Counted from the first letter of the stretch, positions 10,063-19,887 are shown. The stretch: DNA of 64,000 nt from Cecembia rubra (GCF_003014575.1 NZ_PYGF01000001.1:992001-1056000); one strand, 5' to 3'. Numbers and translations are program-made. The notes: generated from the letters alone by a model not told the origin.

Positions 10063-10761
10063 ATGATGGGAAATAATTCAGTTAAGGAAAAAGATTGCGT
10101 TTCCAACTATTTGGCATGTAAAATTGGGGCAATATGTTTTTACCTTTTGCCAGAGAAAGCTATTTACCTTCCTGATTATAAGGCCTTGTTGATAGCAGAT
10201 CCACATTTTGGCAAAGCAGCACATTTCCGCAAAGCTGGGGTTCCTGTGCCAGAGACGGTACATTTAGAAGACTATCTTAAGATCAAGAAACTTACTGAAA
10301 CTTATCATCCGAAATCAGTTATCTTTTTGGGAGATCTATTCCATAGCGATTTCAACAGTTCATGGTTAGACCTGGAAGCTTTTCGGTCAGAATTCAATCA
10401 ACAGGATTTCCATCTGGTCAAAGGGAATCATGATTTACTCCCTGAAGAATTTTACCGTTCAGGATCATGGAAGGTCCATGAAGAAACTATGCAAATGGGA
10501 AGCATTCTCCTATCCCATGAACCATTGAGCGATTTGAAAGAAGGTATTGTCAACATATGTGGACATATCCATCCAGGTGTCACAATATATGGACAGGGAA
10601 GACAGAAACTCACTTTACCTTGTTTCTTTGTATCACCAAAACAGATTATTTTGCCTGCTTTTGGAAGATTTACAGGCTTGGCCAAAGTGGATTGTGGAAA
10701 ACATGACAAAGTCTTTGCTGTGACAGGTAAAAAAGTTATTCAGGTCAATTTCATGTCCTAA
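10063..10761 (+). CDS. pdeM: PdeM-type metallophosphoesterase (ligase-associated DNA repair nuclease)
   Basis: About 232 residues; the ATG at 10063 (or 10066) is preferred to the GTG at 10060. Calcineurin-like phosphoesterase motifs are in order: ADPHFGKAAHFRKAG, FLGDLFHSD, VKGNHDLL, LSHEPL and CGHIHPG. The HFRKAGVPVP stretch after the first motif is typical of the family 'ligase-associated DNA damage response endonuclease PdeM', usually found with an ATP-dependent DNA ligase and a Lhr-type helicase. Those partners are not adjacent here, so the association would have to be elsewhere in the genome. Confidence 0.85.
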   Translation: MMGNNSVKEKDCVSNYLACKIGAICFYLLPEKAIYLPDYKALLIADPHFGKAAHFRKAGVPVPETVHLEDYLKIKKLTETYHPKSVIFLGDLFHSDFNSSWLDLEAFRSEFNQQDFHLVKGNHDLLPEEFYRSGSWKVHEETMQMGSILLSHEPLSDLKEGIVNICGHIHPGVTIYGQGRQKLTLPCFFVSPKQIILPAFGRFTGLAKVDCGKHDKVFAVTGKKVIQVNFMS

Positions 10762-10812
10762 GATTGGTTAAATTGGCCAAGCTGTTTAATTTTGACAGAA
10801 TTATAGTCTATT

Positions 10813-11703
10813 ATGAGGGTAAATCCGAGAAAAAAAACAAAGCTAGGAAGATTCAAATTTCTCTCTGTACTTTTCAGTACTACCCTTTCCCTATTTATCG
10901 TAGGACTGTTTGGAGTCATTGTGATTCAGGCAAAAACCCTGACCACATTGATCAGAGAAAATATTGAAATTCAGGTTTTTCTAAACAAAAACCTGACAGA
11001 ATCACAAATCAATTCCATTGGAAAAGCATTAGAAGCCAAACCCTTTGTCCTGATAAAAGAGGATAAAAGCGGCATCAAATTTATTTCACAGGAAGAGGCA
11101 GCAAAGGTCTTTCTTGAGGATACAGGAGAAGATTTCTCTAAGTTTTTGGACGATAATCCTTTGAGAGACAGCTATACAATATCCATTGCAGAAGCGTATC
11201 AGACTTCCGAGCAAATTCAGCAGATAGTCGAAGAAATAAAAAAAACAGAGGGAGTTTTTGAAGTTACTTACATGGCAGACCTGGTAGATTCAATCAACCA
11301 AAACCTGACAAAGGTTGCCATTGTCATGGGAGGATTTATTCTCATTCTGATCTTTACGGTAGTCATGCTGATCAACAATACCATCAAATTGGCTTTATTC
11401 TCCCAACGCTTCCTCATACGCAGCATGCAATTGGTGGGTGCCACTCGAGGATTCATTAGAAAACCATTCCTGGCCAGAGCTTTCTTTTTTGGGATTTTGG
11501 CAGGTTTGATTGCTTCCGGATTGCTATTTGTAATTATTGAATACACTAAAGCCAATATTGATGGTTTTGCTCTGCTTCAGGATTACAATTTACTCTACTT
11601 CCTGTTTGGGGCTTTGGTGCTTATAGGCGCTATTTTATCCTTGTTCAGTACCTTACAGGCTGTAAATAAATATTTAAACATGTCACTGGACGAACTTTAT
11701 TAA
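10813..11703 (+). CDS. ftsX: Cell division protein FtsX
   Basis: 296 residues, four predicted membrane helices (around 19-40, 171-193, 219-242 and 264-285), with a large extracytoplasmic loop between the first and second (LIRENIEIQVFLNKNLTESQI onward). This is the FtsX layout of the MacB-like permease family, which works with the ATPase FtsE to activate peptidoglycan hydrolases at the septum. ftsE is not in this cluster, as is common in Bacteroidota. It begins the tightly packed operon ftsX - DUF3098 - uppP - truB - ribF; the next start is 2 bases downstream. Confidence 0.93.
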   Translation: MRVNPRKKTKLGRFKFLSVLFSTTLSLFIVGLFGVIVIQAKTLTTLIRENIEIQVFLNKNLTESQINSIGKALEAKPFVLIKEDKSGIKFISQEEAAKVFLEDTGEDFSKFLDDNPLRDSYTISIAEAYQTSEQIQQIVEEIKKTEGVFEVTYMADLVDSINQNLTKVAIVMGGFILILIFTVVMLINNTIKLALFSQRFLIRSMQLVGATRGFIRKPFLARAFFFGILAGLIASGLLFVIIEYTKANIDGFALLQDYNLLYFLFGALVLIGAILSLFSTLQAVNKYLNMSLDELY

Positions 11704-11705
11704 AA

Positions 11706-11915
11706 ATGGCAAATACAAACTTCCCTTTTGAAAAACACAACTACAGGTTGATGTTGATAGGCCTTGGTATAATTGTTTTGGGCTTTGTAATAATTGGCTT
11801 GGACAAAGAACCCCATGGCTTTGGTTTCCTAGGTCTTACTTTGGGCCCATTAATTACATTGTTAGGTTTCCTTTTTCAGTTTTACGCAATCTTTAAAAAA
11901 TCAGAGTCCAAATAA
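11706..11915 (+). CDS. DUF3098 small membrane protein
   Basis: 69 residues with two hydrophobic helices (about 15-31 and 43-62) separated by KEPHGFGFLG. It matches the DUF3098 family, which in Bacteroidota lies almost always between ftsX and uppP. The spacing of 2 bases to ftsX and 3 bases to uppP indicates translational coupling and suggests a role in envelope or division; the actual function is unknown. Confidence 0.88.
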   Translation: MANTNFPFEKHNYRLMLIGLGIIVLGFVIIGLDKEPHGFGFLGLTLGPLITLLGFLFQFYAIFKKSESK

Positions 11916-11918
11916 TTT

Positions 11919-12713
11919 ATGGAAATCCTTGATGCGATCATCCTTGGAATAATCCAAGGATTGACCGAGTTTTTACCAGTTTCCTCTAGTGGGCATTTAG
12001 AATTGGGGGCGGCAATTCTTGGCAGCCAAAAAATCCCCGAAGAAAGTCTATTGTTCACAGTGGTACTGCACTTTGCAACGGCATTGGCTACGATATTGGT
12101 ATTCAGAAAAGATATAGCAGAAATTCTGGTAGGCTTATCCAAACTAAAATGGAATGAAGAAACACAGTTTTCCGCAAAAATCGTACTTTCCATGATCCCT
12201 GCAGTGATCATAGGACTATTTTTCGAAGAACAGCTTGAACAGTTCTTTGGAGGTAAAGTGACATTTGTAGGTTGCATGTTGCTGGTAACTGCTATCTTAC
12301 TGTTTTTGGCCGATAAAGCTAAAAACACTGAAAAAGGGGTAAATTTCCCAAAGGCTTTACTGGTTGGCCTGTCCCAGGCTGTTGCCATGCTACCAGGGAT
12401 ATCCAGATCTGGGGCAACTATTTCAACCTCAGTCCTTCTGGGAATAGATAAGACCAAAGCAGCACGCTTTTCTTTTCTGATGGTGGTCCCATTGATTTTG
12501 GGAAAAATAGCCAAAGACATCCTTGATGGCGCTTTGACCTATAATGGAGATAGCTTTGGATATTTGTCTGCTGGTTTCGTAGCGGCCTTTGTTTCAGGAT
12601 ATTTTGCCTGTACCTGGATGATTGCCTTGGTGCGAAAAAGCAAACTGACCTATTTCGCTATTTATTGTACAATCGTAGGCCTAATAGCCATATTCGCGGG
12701 CATTTACTTATAA
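11919..12713 (+). CDS. uppP: Undecaprenyl-diphosphate phosphatase
   Basis: 264 residues of a polytopic membrane protein. Both signature motifs are present: GLTEFLPVSSSGH (residues 14-26; E17 catalytic) and PGISRSGATIS (159-169; R163 and neighbouring serines). It removes a phosphate from undecaprenyl diphosphate so the lipid carrier can be reused in peptidoglycan synthesis, and gives basal bacitracin tolerance. Third gene in the ftsX operon; the truB start follows after one base. Confidence 0.96.
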   Translation: MEILDAIILGIIQGLTEFLPVSSSGHLELGAAILGSQKIPEESLLFTVVLHFATALATILVFRKDIAEILVGLSKLKWNEETQFSAKIVLSMIPAVIIGLFFEEQLEQFFGGKVTFVGCMLLVTAILLFLADKAKNTEKGVNFPKALLVGLSQAVAMLPGISRSGATISTSVLLGIDKTKAARFSFLMVVPLILGKIAKDILDGALTYNGDSFGYLSAGFVAAFVSGYFACTWMIALVRKSKLTYFAIYCTIVGLIAIFAGIYL

Positions 12714-12714
12714 C

Positions 12715-13401
12715 ATGCAGGAAATTGAACCTTACGGAGAAGTCTTTTTGGTCAACAAACCCATTGAGTGGACTTCTTTTGATGTAGTCAAAAAGATAAG
12801 AAATGCCCTTAAAATCAAGAAGGTGGGCCATGCAGGTACTTTGGATCCATTGGCAACGGGACTTTTGATCGTATGTGCAGGCAAAAAAACCAAGTCCATT
12901 GAGACCTATATGGGTCAGGAAAAAGAATATACAGGCACCTTTGTACTTGGAAAAACCACAGAAAGTTTTGATCTGGAAAGAGAAGTATTTGATGTTGCAG
13001 ATCCCTCAAGTCTCACATTGGAAGATGTAAAAGCTGCAGCTGTAAAACTCAGTGGGGATATCATGCAGGTACCTCCAAGCCACTCCGCAATCAAAGTAGA
13101 TGGAAAAAGGGTTTATAAAGCAGCAAGGAAAGGCACAGAGGTAAAATTAGAGGCAAGGCCCGTTAGGGTATCAACTTTCGAAATTACCTCCTTTGAAAAT
13201 CCTAAAGTGCACTTTAGAATTGTCTGCTCCAAAGGCACCTACATCAGAAGCTTGGCAAGAGATTTGGGTGAAATCTTGAATGTTGGCGCTTATATGTCTT
13301 CCCTATGCCGAACCAGAATCGGCGATTTTAGGTTAGAAGAAGCAAAAGAACTCGAAGAATTGATTAAAGAAATCAAAGAGAGACCCCATGAAAATATATG
13401 A
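12715..13401 (+). CDS. truB: tRNA pseudouridine(55) synthase TruB
   Basis: 228 residues, with VGHAGTLDPLATGLL containing the catalytic D44, and the later motifs DIMQVPPSHSAIKVDGKR and CSKGTYIRSLARDLG. It makes the universal pseudouridine 55 in the T-loop of tRNAs. The protein is on the short side because it lacks a large C-terminal PUA domain, which is usual in this phylum. Its end overlaps the start of ribF by 14 bases, so the two are probably translationally coupled. Confidence 0.95.
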   Translation: MQEIEPYGEVFLVNKPIEWTSFDVVKKIRNALKIKKVGHAGTLDPLATGLLIVCAGKKTKSIETYMGQEKEYTGTFVLGKTTESFDLEREVFDVADPSSLTLEDVKAAAVKLSGDIMQVPPSHSAIKVDGKRVYKAARKGTEVKLEARPVRVSTFEITSFENPKVHFRIVCSKGTYIRSLARDLGEILNVGAYMSSLCRTRIGDFRLEEAKELEELIKEIKERPHENI

Positions 13402-14317
13402 GGGAACTGAACATTTTGGACCGGTCAAAAATCCGGTAGTTACAAGTGGTACATTTGACGGGGTTCATTTGGGACACCAAAAAATCCTCAAAAGAATCCG
13501 CGATTTGGCAGAAGAAATCGATGGGGAAACGGTACTTATTACTTTTTGGCCACATCCCAGACTTGTACTGTATCCCAATGAACATAACCTCAGATTGCTC
13601 AGCACCTTTGAAGAAAAAACCAAATTGCTGAGGGAGTTTGGAATTGATCATTTGTTGACTATTCCTTTCACCAAAAAATTCTCAGAACTCAGTTCCGAAG
13701 AATTCATCCAACAAATACTTATTAAAACCATTCAAACCCGTAAATTAGTAATAGGTTATGACCATCGTTTTGGGAAAAACCGAGAAGGTGGTTTTGAATA
13801 CCTCAGAGGCCATATTGACCAATATAGATTTGATTTAGAGGAGATTTCCAGAGAAGATGTAGACAATGTTGGCATATCCAGTACCAAAATCAGAAAAGCA
13901 TTGGAAGAAGGGAACGTCCACATTGCCAATGAATATTTGGGGAGAGAATACGAGCTAAACGGCATCATCATCAAAGGGCAGCAGTTAGGACGGTCTATTG
14001 GATTCCCAACAGCTAATATCCATATTCCCCATGATTACAAACTTATTCCTTGTGATGGGGCCTATGCTGTCACAGCCAATATAGAAGGGGAAGAATTCAA
14101 GGGAATGCTCAACATTGGTATAAGGCCTACCGTAAATGGAAATAGCCAAACCATTGAAGTTCACTTATTCGACTTTGAGGGGGATCTTTACGACAAAAGG
14201 ATTTGTGTGCGCTTGAGAGCTTATTTGAGACCTGAAATGAAATTCCCGGGATTGGAAGCTTTGAAACAACAATTAAAAAAAGACAAAGCTGAGGCACTCC
14301 AACTTCTACAAACCTGA
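13388..14317 (+). CDS. ribF: Bifunctional riboflavin kinase / FAD synthetase
   Basis: 309 residues in two domains. The N-terminal nucleotidyltransferase has GTFDGVHLGHQ (21-31), VIGYDHRFGKNREG and ISSTKIRKALEEGN, forming FAD from FMN and ATP. The C-terminal flavokinase (from about 190) has GRSIGFPTAN and GMLNIGIRPTV, phosphorylating riboflavin. It overlaps truB by 14 bases and closes the ftsX-uppP-truB-ribF operon. The CoA-transferase gene starts 24 bases later and may be read through. Confidence 0.95.
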   Translation: MKIYEGTEHFGPVKNPVVTSGTFDGVHLGHQKILKRIRDLAEEIDGETVLITFWPHPRLVLYPNEHNLRLLSTFEEKTKLLREFGIDHLLTIPFTKKFSELSSEEFIQQILIKTIQTRKLVIGYDHRFGKNREGGFEYLRGHIDQYRFDLEEISREDVDNVGISSTKIRKALEEGNVHIANEYLGREYELNGIIIKGQQLGRSIGFPTANIHIPHDYKLIPCDGAYAVTANIEGEEFKGMLNIGIRPTVNGNSQTIEVHLFDFEGDLYDKRICVRLRAYLRPEMKFPGLEALKQQLKKDKAEALQLLQT

Positions 14318-14340
14318 AATCAACCCAAAAATAACTTTAT

Positions 14341-15042
14341 ATGATCAATAAAACTGTTTCAAATGCCGAGGAAGCAATCAAGGATATCCCCTCAGGTGCT
14401 GTACTTATGATTGGCGGATTTGGGCTTTCCGGAATTCCAGAAAACTGCATAGCTGCACTCCTTAAGAAAGATATTAATGGATTGACCTGTATTTCCAACA
14501 ATGCCGGAGTGGATGATTTCGGTATTGGACTAATGCTGAAAAAAAGTATGGTCAAAAAAATGATCTCCTCCTATGTTGGAGAAAATGCTGAATTCGAGCG
14601 TCAATTGCTCTCGGGTGAATTGGAGGTTGAGCTGATCCCTCAAGGAACTTTAGCTGAAAGGGTCAGAGCCGGTGGGGCAGGTATTCCTGCATTCTTTACA
14701 CCAGCCGGAGTAGGAACTGAAGTAGCGGAAGGAAAAGAAGTGAGGGAATTTGATGGAAAACTTTACCTGATGGAGAGATGGCTTAAGGCCGATTTCGCAC
14801 TAGTAAAAGCCTGGAAAGGGGACACTGCAGGAAATCTGATATACAAAGGTACAGCCAGGAATTTCAACCCAATGATGGCAGCTGCAGGAAAGATCACCAT
14901 AGCAGAGGTAGAAGAATTGGTTCCAGCTGGTGAATTGGATCCCAATCAGATACATACTCCAGGAATTTACGTTCAGAGAATTTTCCAAGGAAAAAATTAC
15001 GAAAAGAGGATTGAACATAGAACCATTAGGGAAAAAAGGTAG
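14341..15042 (+). CDS. scoA: 3-oxoacid CoA-transferase subunit A
   Basis: 233 residues, the usual length of the alpha subunit of family I CoA-transferases. [21 protein letters not shown] is the typical N-terminal glycine-rich CoA-binding segment, followed by [14 protein letters not shown] and [21 protein letters not shown]. With subunit B it moves CoA from succinyl-CoA to acetoacetate or a similar 3-oxoacid, in ketone-body or fatty-acid use. Subunit B lies unusually far away, 231 bases downstream. Confidence 0.92.
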   Translation: MINKTVSNAEEAIKDIPSGAVLMIGGFGLSGIPENCIAALLKKDINGLTCISNNAGVDDFGIGLMLKKSMVKKMISSYVGENAEFERQLLSGELEVELIPQGTLAERVRAGGAGIPAFFTPAGVGTEVAEGKEVREFDGKLYLMERWLKADFALVKAWKGDTAGNLIYKGTARNFNPMMAAAGKITIAEVEELVPAGELDPNQIHTPGIYVQRIFQGKNYEKRIEHRTIREKR

Positions 15043-15273
15043 GAAAAACAAGTAACTGGAAGTCATAAAATAAACGTGTCTTAAATTTCAATTGTAAAAA
15101 CCAAGGTCTTGGAGAATCATTAATTCCAAAGAATAAACAAAGGTGTTTGCTCATTATAAAGTGATTGTTTTTTGGAGGGACCTGAGTAATTACAGAAGAA
15201 ATTGACAACAAAAATCTTAAGGAGCAGCATTAACCATGAGAGCGTTGATGTAGAACAAAAACAACCCAAAAAC
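15043..15273 (+). other. 231-base spacer between the two CoA-transferase subunit genes
   Basis: In most genomes the A and B subunit genes touch or overlap. Here they are separated by 231 bases with no ORF of note. The reading frame of subunit B happens to stay open upstream to a TTG at 15202, but the 24 added residues do not resemble the family, so the ATG at 15274 is preferred. No terminator or clear promoter was seen. Confidence 0.6.
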
Positions 15274-15933
15274 ATGCTTAACAAGAACCAAATAGCCCAA
15301 AGAATAGCCAAAGAGGTAAAAAAAGGACAATATATCAACCTTGGTATTGGTATCCCAACTTTGGTTGCCAATTATATCCCTGATAACCTGGACGTAGTCC
15401 TCCAATCCGAAAACGGCCTGTTAGGTATAGGTCCTTTTCCAACTGAAGATCAGATTGATCCGGATCTGATCAATGCAGGTAAGCAGACCATCACTATGGT
15501 CAAGGGTTCATCTCTTTTCAGTTCTGCCGAATCATTTGGTATGATCCGTGGGGGACATGTGCACCTTACTATTTTAGGAGCCATGGAAGTTTCCGAAAAC
15601 GGTGACATAGCCAATTGGAAAATACCTGCTAAAATGGTCAAAGGAATGGGTGGAGCAATGGACTTGGTCGCATCTGCGGAAAACATCATCGTGGCCATGC
15701 AGCACTGTAGCAAAGATGGTCAATCCAAGCTTTTAAAGAAATGTAGCCTTCCTATCACCGGCATCCGTTGTGTAAAGAAAATTGTCAGCGACCTTGCTGT
15801 ATTAGAAGTATTACCTGAAGGTGGATTCAAACTTCTGGAAAGAGCCCCTGGGATTAGTGTTGAAGAAATCCGTTCCAAAACTGAAGGGCGACTGGTTGTT
15901 GAAGGTGAAATTCCCGAAATGAAATTTGACTGA
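15274..15933 (+). CDS. scoB: 3-oxoacid CoA-transferase subunit B
   Basis: 219 residues from the ATG at 15274, the normal length of the beta subunit. KGQYINLGIGIPTLVANYIP and then SENGLLGIGPFP, whose glutamate (E x G x x G) forms the glutamyl-CoA intermediate. Later segments GGHVHLTILGAMEVSENGDIANW (split here by eye) and MGGAMDLV are typical of SCOT/AtoA-like proteins. It pairs with subunit A upstream. A strong terminator follows 5 bases after the stop. Confidence 0.93.
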   Translation: MLNKNQIAQRIAKEVKKGQYINLGIGIPTLVANYIPDNLDVVLQSENGLLGIGPFPTEDQIDPDLINAGKQTITMVKGSSLFSSAESFGMIRGGHVHLTILGAMEVSENGDIANWKIPAKMVKGMGGAMDLVASAENIIVAMQHCSKDGQSKLLKKCSLPITGIRCVKKIVSDLAVLEVLPEGGFKLLERAPGISVEEIRSKTEGRLVVEGEIPEMKFD

Positions 15934-15937
15934 AATG

Positions 15938-15974
15938 AAAAGAGGCTGTCCCAATTGAGGAACAGCCTCTTTTT
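15938..15974 (+). terminator. Rho-independent terminator after scoB
   Basis: aagaggctgt (15940-15949) pairs with acagcctctt (15962-15971) in a 10-pair stem with a 12-base loop, followed by T residues; A residues on the other side could let it act weakly for the minus strand as well. It closes the scoAB unit ahead of the converging purL gene. Confidence 0.85.
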
Positions 15975-16092
15975 GTTCATCTCAGCCCTCTCTCCGTAAA
16001 CAACATAAAGTAAATTCTTCTTTATCCATTCAGGACGAGAAAAATTTCCCTTAGCTTATTCTAGAAACCCGAATTCCATAATCCAGCATTTC

Positions 16093-19000
16093 CTACCTTT
16101 CACCGACCCATTTAAAAGCATTTACAAATGCTTCCAACCAAGGAGTGATTTCTTCATTTTTTCTCTCCAAAGGATAATGGGGCCAGTTCCAAGGTTTGAT
16201 AGAGCGCTCTATATGGGGCATAATGGCCAAATGTCTGCCATCTGCTGAAGCAATACCTGCCACGGCATAATCTGATCCATTTGGATTACCCGGATATGCT
16301 TCGTAGGAATAAGTCATGCCAATATGGTAGGCGTCTTTTGGCTTTGGCAAATGGAATTTACCTTCCCCATGTGCAATCCATACCCCTAAACGCTGACCTG
16401 CAAGGCTTTTAAGCATCACGGTATTGTTTTCAGGAATGCTAACATTGACAAATGAAGATTCAAATTTATGGCTGGCATTGTGCAGCATTTTAGGACGCTG
16501 ATCGTGTTCAGAGGCCACAAGACCCAATTCCACCATCAACTGACAGCCGTTACATACACCTAAGCTCAATGTGTCTTTTCTGGCATAGAAATTATCCAGT
16601 GCCTGCTTTGCTTTTTCATTGTATAGGAATGCACCTGCCCAGCCTTTTGCAGAACCCAATACATCAGAATTTGAAAATCCGCCCACGAAAACAATCATCT
16701 GAACATCTTCCAGGTTTTCTCTTCCTGTGATTAGGTCGGTCATATGCACGTCCTTTACATCAAAACCGGCCAACCATAATGAATAGGCCATCTCTCTGTC
16801 ACCGTTGACCCCCTTTTCCCGAATAATTGCTGCCCTCTTTCCAGAAGCAGTCCTTCGGTAAGGATCAATCCTGAATGCATCCAAAGTTCCTTTCCAATTT
16901 GTACCAAATTGATATTGCAATGGCTGGATCTTATAATGATTGAACCTGTCCAAAGCAAGTTTTTCTCCACTTTGTTTTCTGTCCATTAAATAAGAAGACC
17001 TGAACCAGGTATCTCTCATTTCAGAAACAACCAATGTCAGATCAGCTCCAAGTAGTTCCACCTTACCGTCCAAAGTAACTTCTGCAATAGAAGTATATTT
17101 TACACCATAATTTTCAAGGACTGCAATTGTCCTTTCAATATGCTGCACTTGGATCAAGACACCTGGATTTTCTGAGAACAGGGCTTTTATCAGATCCTTT
17201 TCCTCCAATCGGTCGAGTTTAACTTTCAACCCTACTTGGCTAGATGGGAAACACATTTCCAATAATGAAGTGATCATCCCTCCAGAGGAAATATCATGTC
17301 CTGCAAGGATCTCCCCTTTTTCAATTAACTTCTGAACTACCATAAAGGCAGTACTGAAGTATTGGCTGTCTTTTATATCTGGAGTTTCATTACCTATGAC
17401 ATTTAGAATCTGAGCAAAACTTGAACCTCCCAACTTGGCTGCATCTTTTGAAAAGTCTATGTAAAAAATTTTGCTTCCAGCCACTGGCTTCAGATCCGGA
17501 GATATGGCCATAGCTGGTGCCGAACATTCAGCGACAGTAGATATGATAACAGTACCCGGTGAGTATACGGTTTTCCCATCCGGATATTTTTGTGTCATGG
17601 AAAGGGAATCTTTACCGGTTGGCACGTTAATACCTAATTCAATAGCAAAATCTGAAATAGCTTCCACTGCCCTGTACAACCTATCATTTTCTCCAGGGTT
17701 TTTTGCAGGCCACATCCAGTTGGCACTAAGAGAAACCCCACCAAGACCTCCAGAAATGGGAGCCCAAACCAGGTTGGTCAATGCTTCAGCAATCGCCAAT
17801 CTTGAACCGGCTTCGGGATTGGCTAATGCTGCAACCGGTGCATGGCCAATAGAGGTTGCAATTCCTTTCTGTCCTGTAAAATCCAATGCCATTACAGCCA
17901 CATTATTGAGAGGTACCTGGATTTCACCGGTAGTTTGCTGCTTGGCAACTCGCCCAGTTACAGATCGGTCCACCTTATTGGTCAACCAATCCTTACATGC
18001 CACTGCTTCTAACTGAAGTACATCCTGTATATAGTTTCTAAGTTGATCAGCAGAATAGCTTGGCTCAGAATATTGCGTTTGTTGTGTGGTATCTTCAAGG
18101 ACAGTTTTTGGGGAGCTTCCAAACATATAAGCCAAATCCCAATCCACCGGTTTTTCTCCGGTTTGCTGGTTTTCAAACTTGAAATGCATATCACCTGTAG
18201 TCTCTCCTACTACATAGAAAGGCGCTCTTTCCCTTTCAGCAATGCGTTGAAGGGTTTCTACATCTTTTGCCTTCACTACCAATCCCATTCTTTCCTGGGA
18301 TTCATTCCCAATGATTTCTTTAGCAGAAAGGGTCGGATCTCCAACAGGCAATTTGTCCAGGTGAATGGTTCCGCCTGTACTTTCAACCAATTCAGAAAGA
18401 CAGTTCAAATGTCCTCCGGCACCGTGATCATGTATAGATATAATTGGATTATCATGTGCTTCTGCCATGGCTCGGATCACATTAGAAACCCTCTTCTGCA
18501 TTTCCGGATTGGATCGCTGTATGGCATTCAATTCAATGGCATTGGAAAATTCACCGGTTGCAACAGAAGAAACAGCTCCACCTCCCATACCGATACGGTA
18601 ATTATCGCCTCCCATCACAATGATTTTATCACCTTTGCCTGGGTCATTTTTCTTAGCATATTCCTTTCTGGTAAATCCAATACCTCCTGCAAGCATTATA
18701 ACTTTATCAAAACCATGAGTTTTGCCCTCTTCTTCATGCTCAAAAGTCAATACAGAACCACATATTAAGGGTTGACCAAACTTATTCCCAAAATCACTTG
18801 CTCCATTGGAAGCTTTGATAAGGATATCCATAGGTGTTTGGTACAACCACTTCCTTTCAGTAAGATTTTTCTCCCAGGTTCTTCCCTTCTCTGATCTTGG
18901 ATAAGAGGTCATATACACAGCAGTACCTGCCAGAGGAATGGACGCCGTACCACCAGCCAATCTATCCCTGATTTCTCCTCCCGAGCCTGTTGCAGCACCA

Positions 19001-19773
19001 TTGAAAGGTTCCACAGTGGTGGGAAAATTATGGGTTTCAGCTTTTAAGGATATTACAGTTTCGATTGTTTCAGGTTGGAAGAAGTCTGGTTTATCCTGAG
19101 TCTTTGGAGCAAATTGCTGTGCTTTTGGTCCATCAATAAATGCTACATTGTCTTTGTAGGCAGATACAATTCTATTGGGATGCCTTTTGGAAGTTTCTTT
19201 GATCAGTTGAAAAAGAGTCTTTTCTTTTTCCTCCCCATTGATAAGAAAGGTGCCATTAAAAATTTTATGCCGGCAATGCTCTGAATTGACCTGACTGAAA
19301 CCAAATACTTCCGAATCAGTCAATGATCTTCCCAACTGTTTGCTTACTCCTTCAAGGTAATCGATCTCTTCATCTGAAAGAGCGAGACCTTCTTTTTGAT
19401 TATATTCTCTGATATTGGTGACAGGAATAATGGGCTCTGGCTGCAAATGGATATCAAATATATCCTGGTCCAATCCCTCATAAACTTTCTGCAGCATGGG
19501 ATCTATTTTTTCTCCTTCAGAAAGAGGATAATATTCCTCTATTCTAAGAATCCCATTAATTCCCATATTTAGGGTAATTTCGACTGCATTGGTGGACCAA
19601 GGAGTAATCATTTCTTTTCTTGGGCCTGCAAATTTACCCTCTACTTTTTCAGTTTGAAGGGGTTTGGATTGGCCAAAAAGCCAAACCAGTTTTTCTATAT
19701 TTTCTTGATTAAGGGAATGTTTGGCCTGTACTGCGTAAATTTGGCCTTGAGGGGATTGGAAAAAGAGGATCAT
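16093..19773 (-). CDS. purL: Phosphoribosylformylglycinamidine synthase, long single-chain form
   Basis: 1226 residues, matching the large single-polypeptide FGAM synthase (about 1230-1300 residues) and not the split PurS/PurL/PurQ system. Order seen: N-terminal PurS-like part, linker, two AIRS-like synthetase halves (GFSQVNSEHCRHKIFNG and LKAETHNFPTTVEPF early; DFTGQKGIATSIGHAP and PTGKDSLSMTQKYPDG later), then a class I glutamine amidotransferase domain with nucleophile C1074 in LGVCNGCQLM and H1187/E1189 in MPHIERS. It converts FGAR, glutamine and ATP to FGAM in purine synthesis. It stands alone on the minus strand. Confidence 0.97.
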   Translation of the reverse strand: MILFFQSPQGQIYAVQAKHSLNQENIEKLVWLFGQSKPLQTEKVEGKFAGPRKEMITPWSTNAVEITLNMGINGILRIEEYYPLSEGEKIDPMLQKVYEGLDQDIFDIHLQPEPIIPVTNIREYNQKEGLALSDEEIDYLEGVSKQLGRSLTDSEVFGFSQVNSEHCRHKIFNGTFLINGEEKEKTLFQLIKETSKRHPNRIVSAYKDNVAFIDGPKAQQFAPKTQDKPDFFQPETIETVISLKAETHNFPTTVEPFNGAATGSGGEIRDRLAGGTASIPLAGTAVYMTSYPRSEKGRTWEKNLTERKWLYQTPMDILIKASNGASDFGNKFGQPLICGSVLTFEHEEEGKTHGFDKVIMLAGGIGFTRKEYAKKNDPGKGDKIIVMGGDNYRIGMGGGAVSSVATGEFSNAIELNAIQRSNPEMQKRVSNVIRAMAEAHDNPIISIHDHGAGGHLNCLSELVESTGGTIHLDKLPVGDPTLSAKEIIGNESQERMGLVVKAKDVETLQRIAERERAPFYVVGETTGDMHFKFENQQTGEKPVDWDLAYMFGSSPKTVLEDTTQQTQYSEPSYSADQLRNYIQDVLQLEAVACKDWLTNKVDRSVTGRVAKQQTTGEIQVPLNNVAVMALDFTGQKGIATSIGHAPVAALANPEAGSRLAIAEALTNLVWAPISGGLGGVSLSANWMWPAKNPGENDRLYRAVEAISDFAIELGINVPTGKDSLSMTQKYPDGKTVYSPGTVIISTVAECSAPAMAISPDLKPVAGSKIFYIDFSKDAAKLGGSSFAQILNVIGNETPDIKDSQYFSTAFMVVQKLIEKGEILAGHDISSGGMITSLLEMCFPSSQVGLKVKLDRLEEKDLIKALFSENPGVLIQVQHIERTIAVLENYGVKYTSIAEVTLDGKVELLGADLTLVVSEMRDTWFRSSYLMDRKQSGEKLALDRFNHYKIQPLQYQFGTNWKGTLDAFRIDPYRRTASGKRAAIIREKGVNGDREMAYSLWLAGFDVKDVHMTDLITGRENLEDVQMIVFVGGFSNSDVLGSAKGWAGAFLYNEKAKQALDNFYARKDTLSLGVCNGCQLMVELGLVASEHDQRPKMLHNASHKFESSFVNVSIPENNTVMLKSLAGQRLGVWIAHGEGKFHLPKPKDAYHIGMTYSYEAYPGNPNGSDYAVAGIASADGRHLAIMPHIERSIKPWNWPHYPLERKNEEITPWLEAFVNAFKWVGER

Positions 19774-19804
19774 GTGCTGTTTTTTGAAGCCTTTTTTAGA
19801 TTCA

Positions 19805-19812
19805 CAAAGGTA
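19805..19812 (-). promoter_or_regulatory. Probable -7 element of the purL promoter
   Basis: On the minus strand the sequence reads TACCTTTG, a match to the Bacteroidota TAnnTTTG -7 box, about 30 bases upstream of the purL ATG. A TTTC sits about 20 bases further upstream in the -33 position, a weak match to TTG. Confidence 0.5.
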
Positions 19813-19887
19813 AGGAATTGAATGGTAGTTTGAAAGCCGGAAAAGCCATTTAACCGACCATTAAAAAATCAAAATGCAAAGCCCTGA

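Noticed and set aside
17471-18016. 181-codon plus-strand ORF inside purL
   Set aside because: It lies wholly opposite a well-conserved enzyme domain. Its translation is low-complexity and unrelated to any family I know. The same holds for the other plus-strand frames at 18043-18768.
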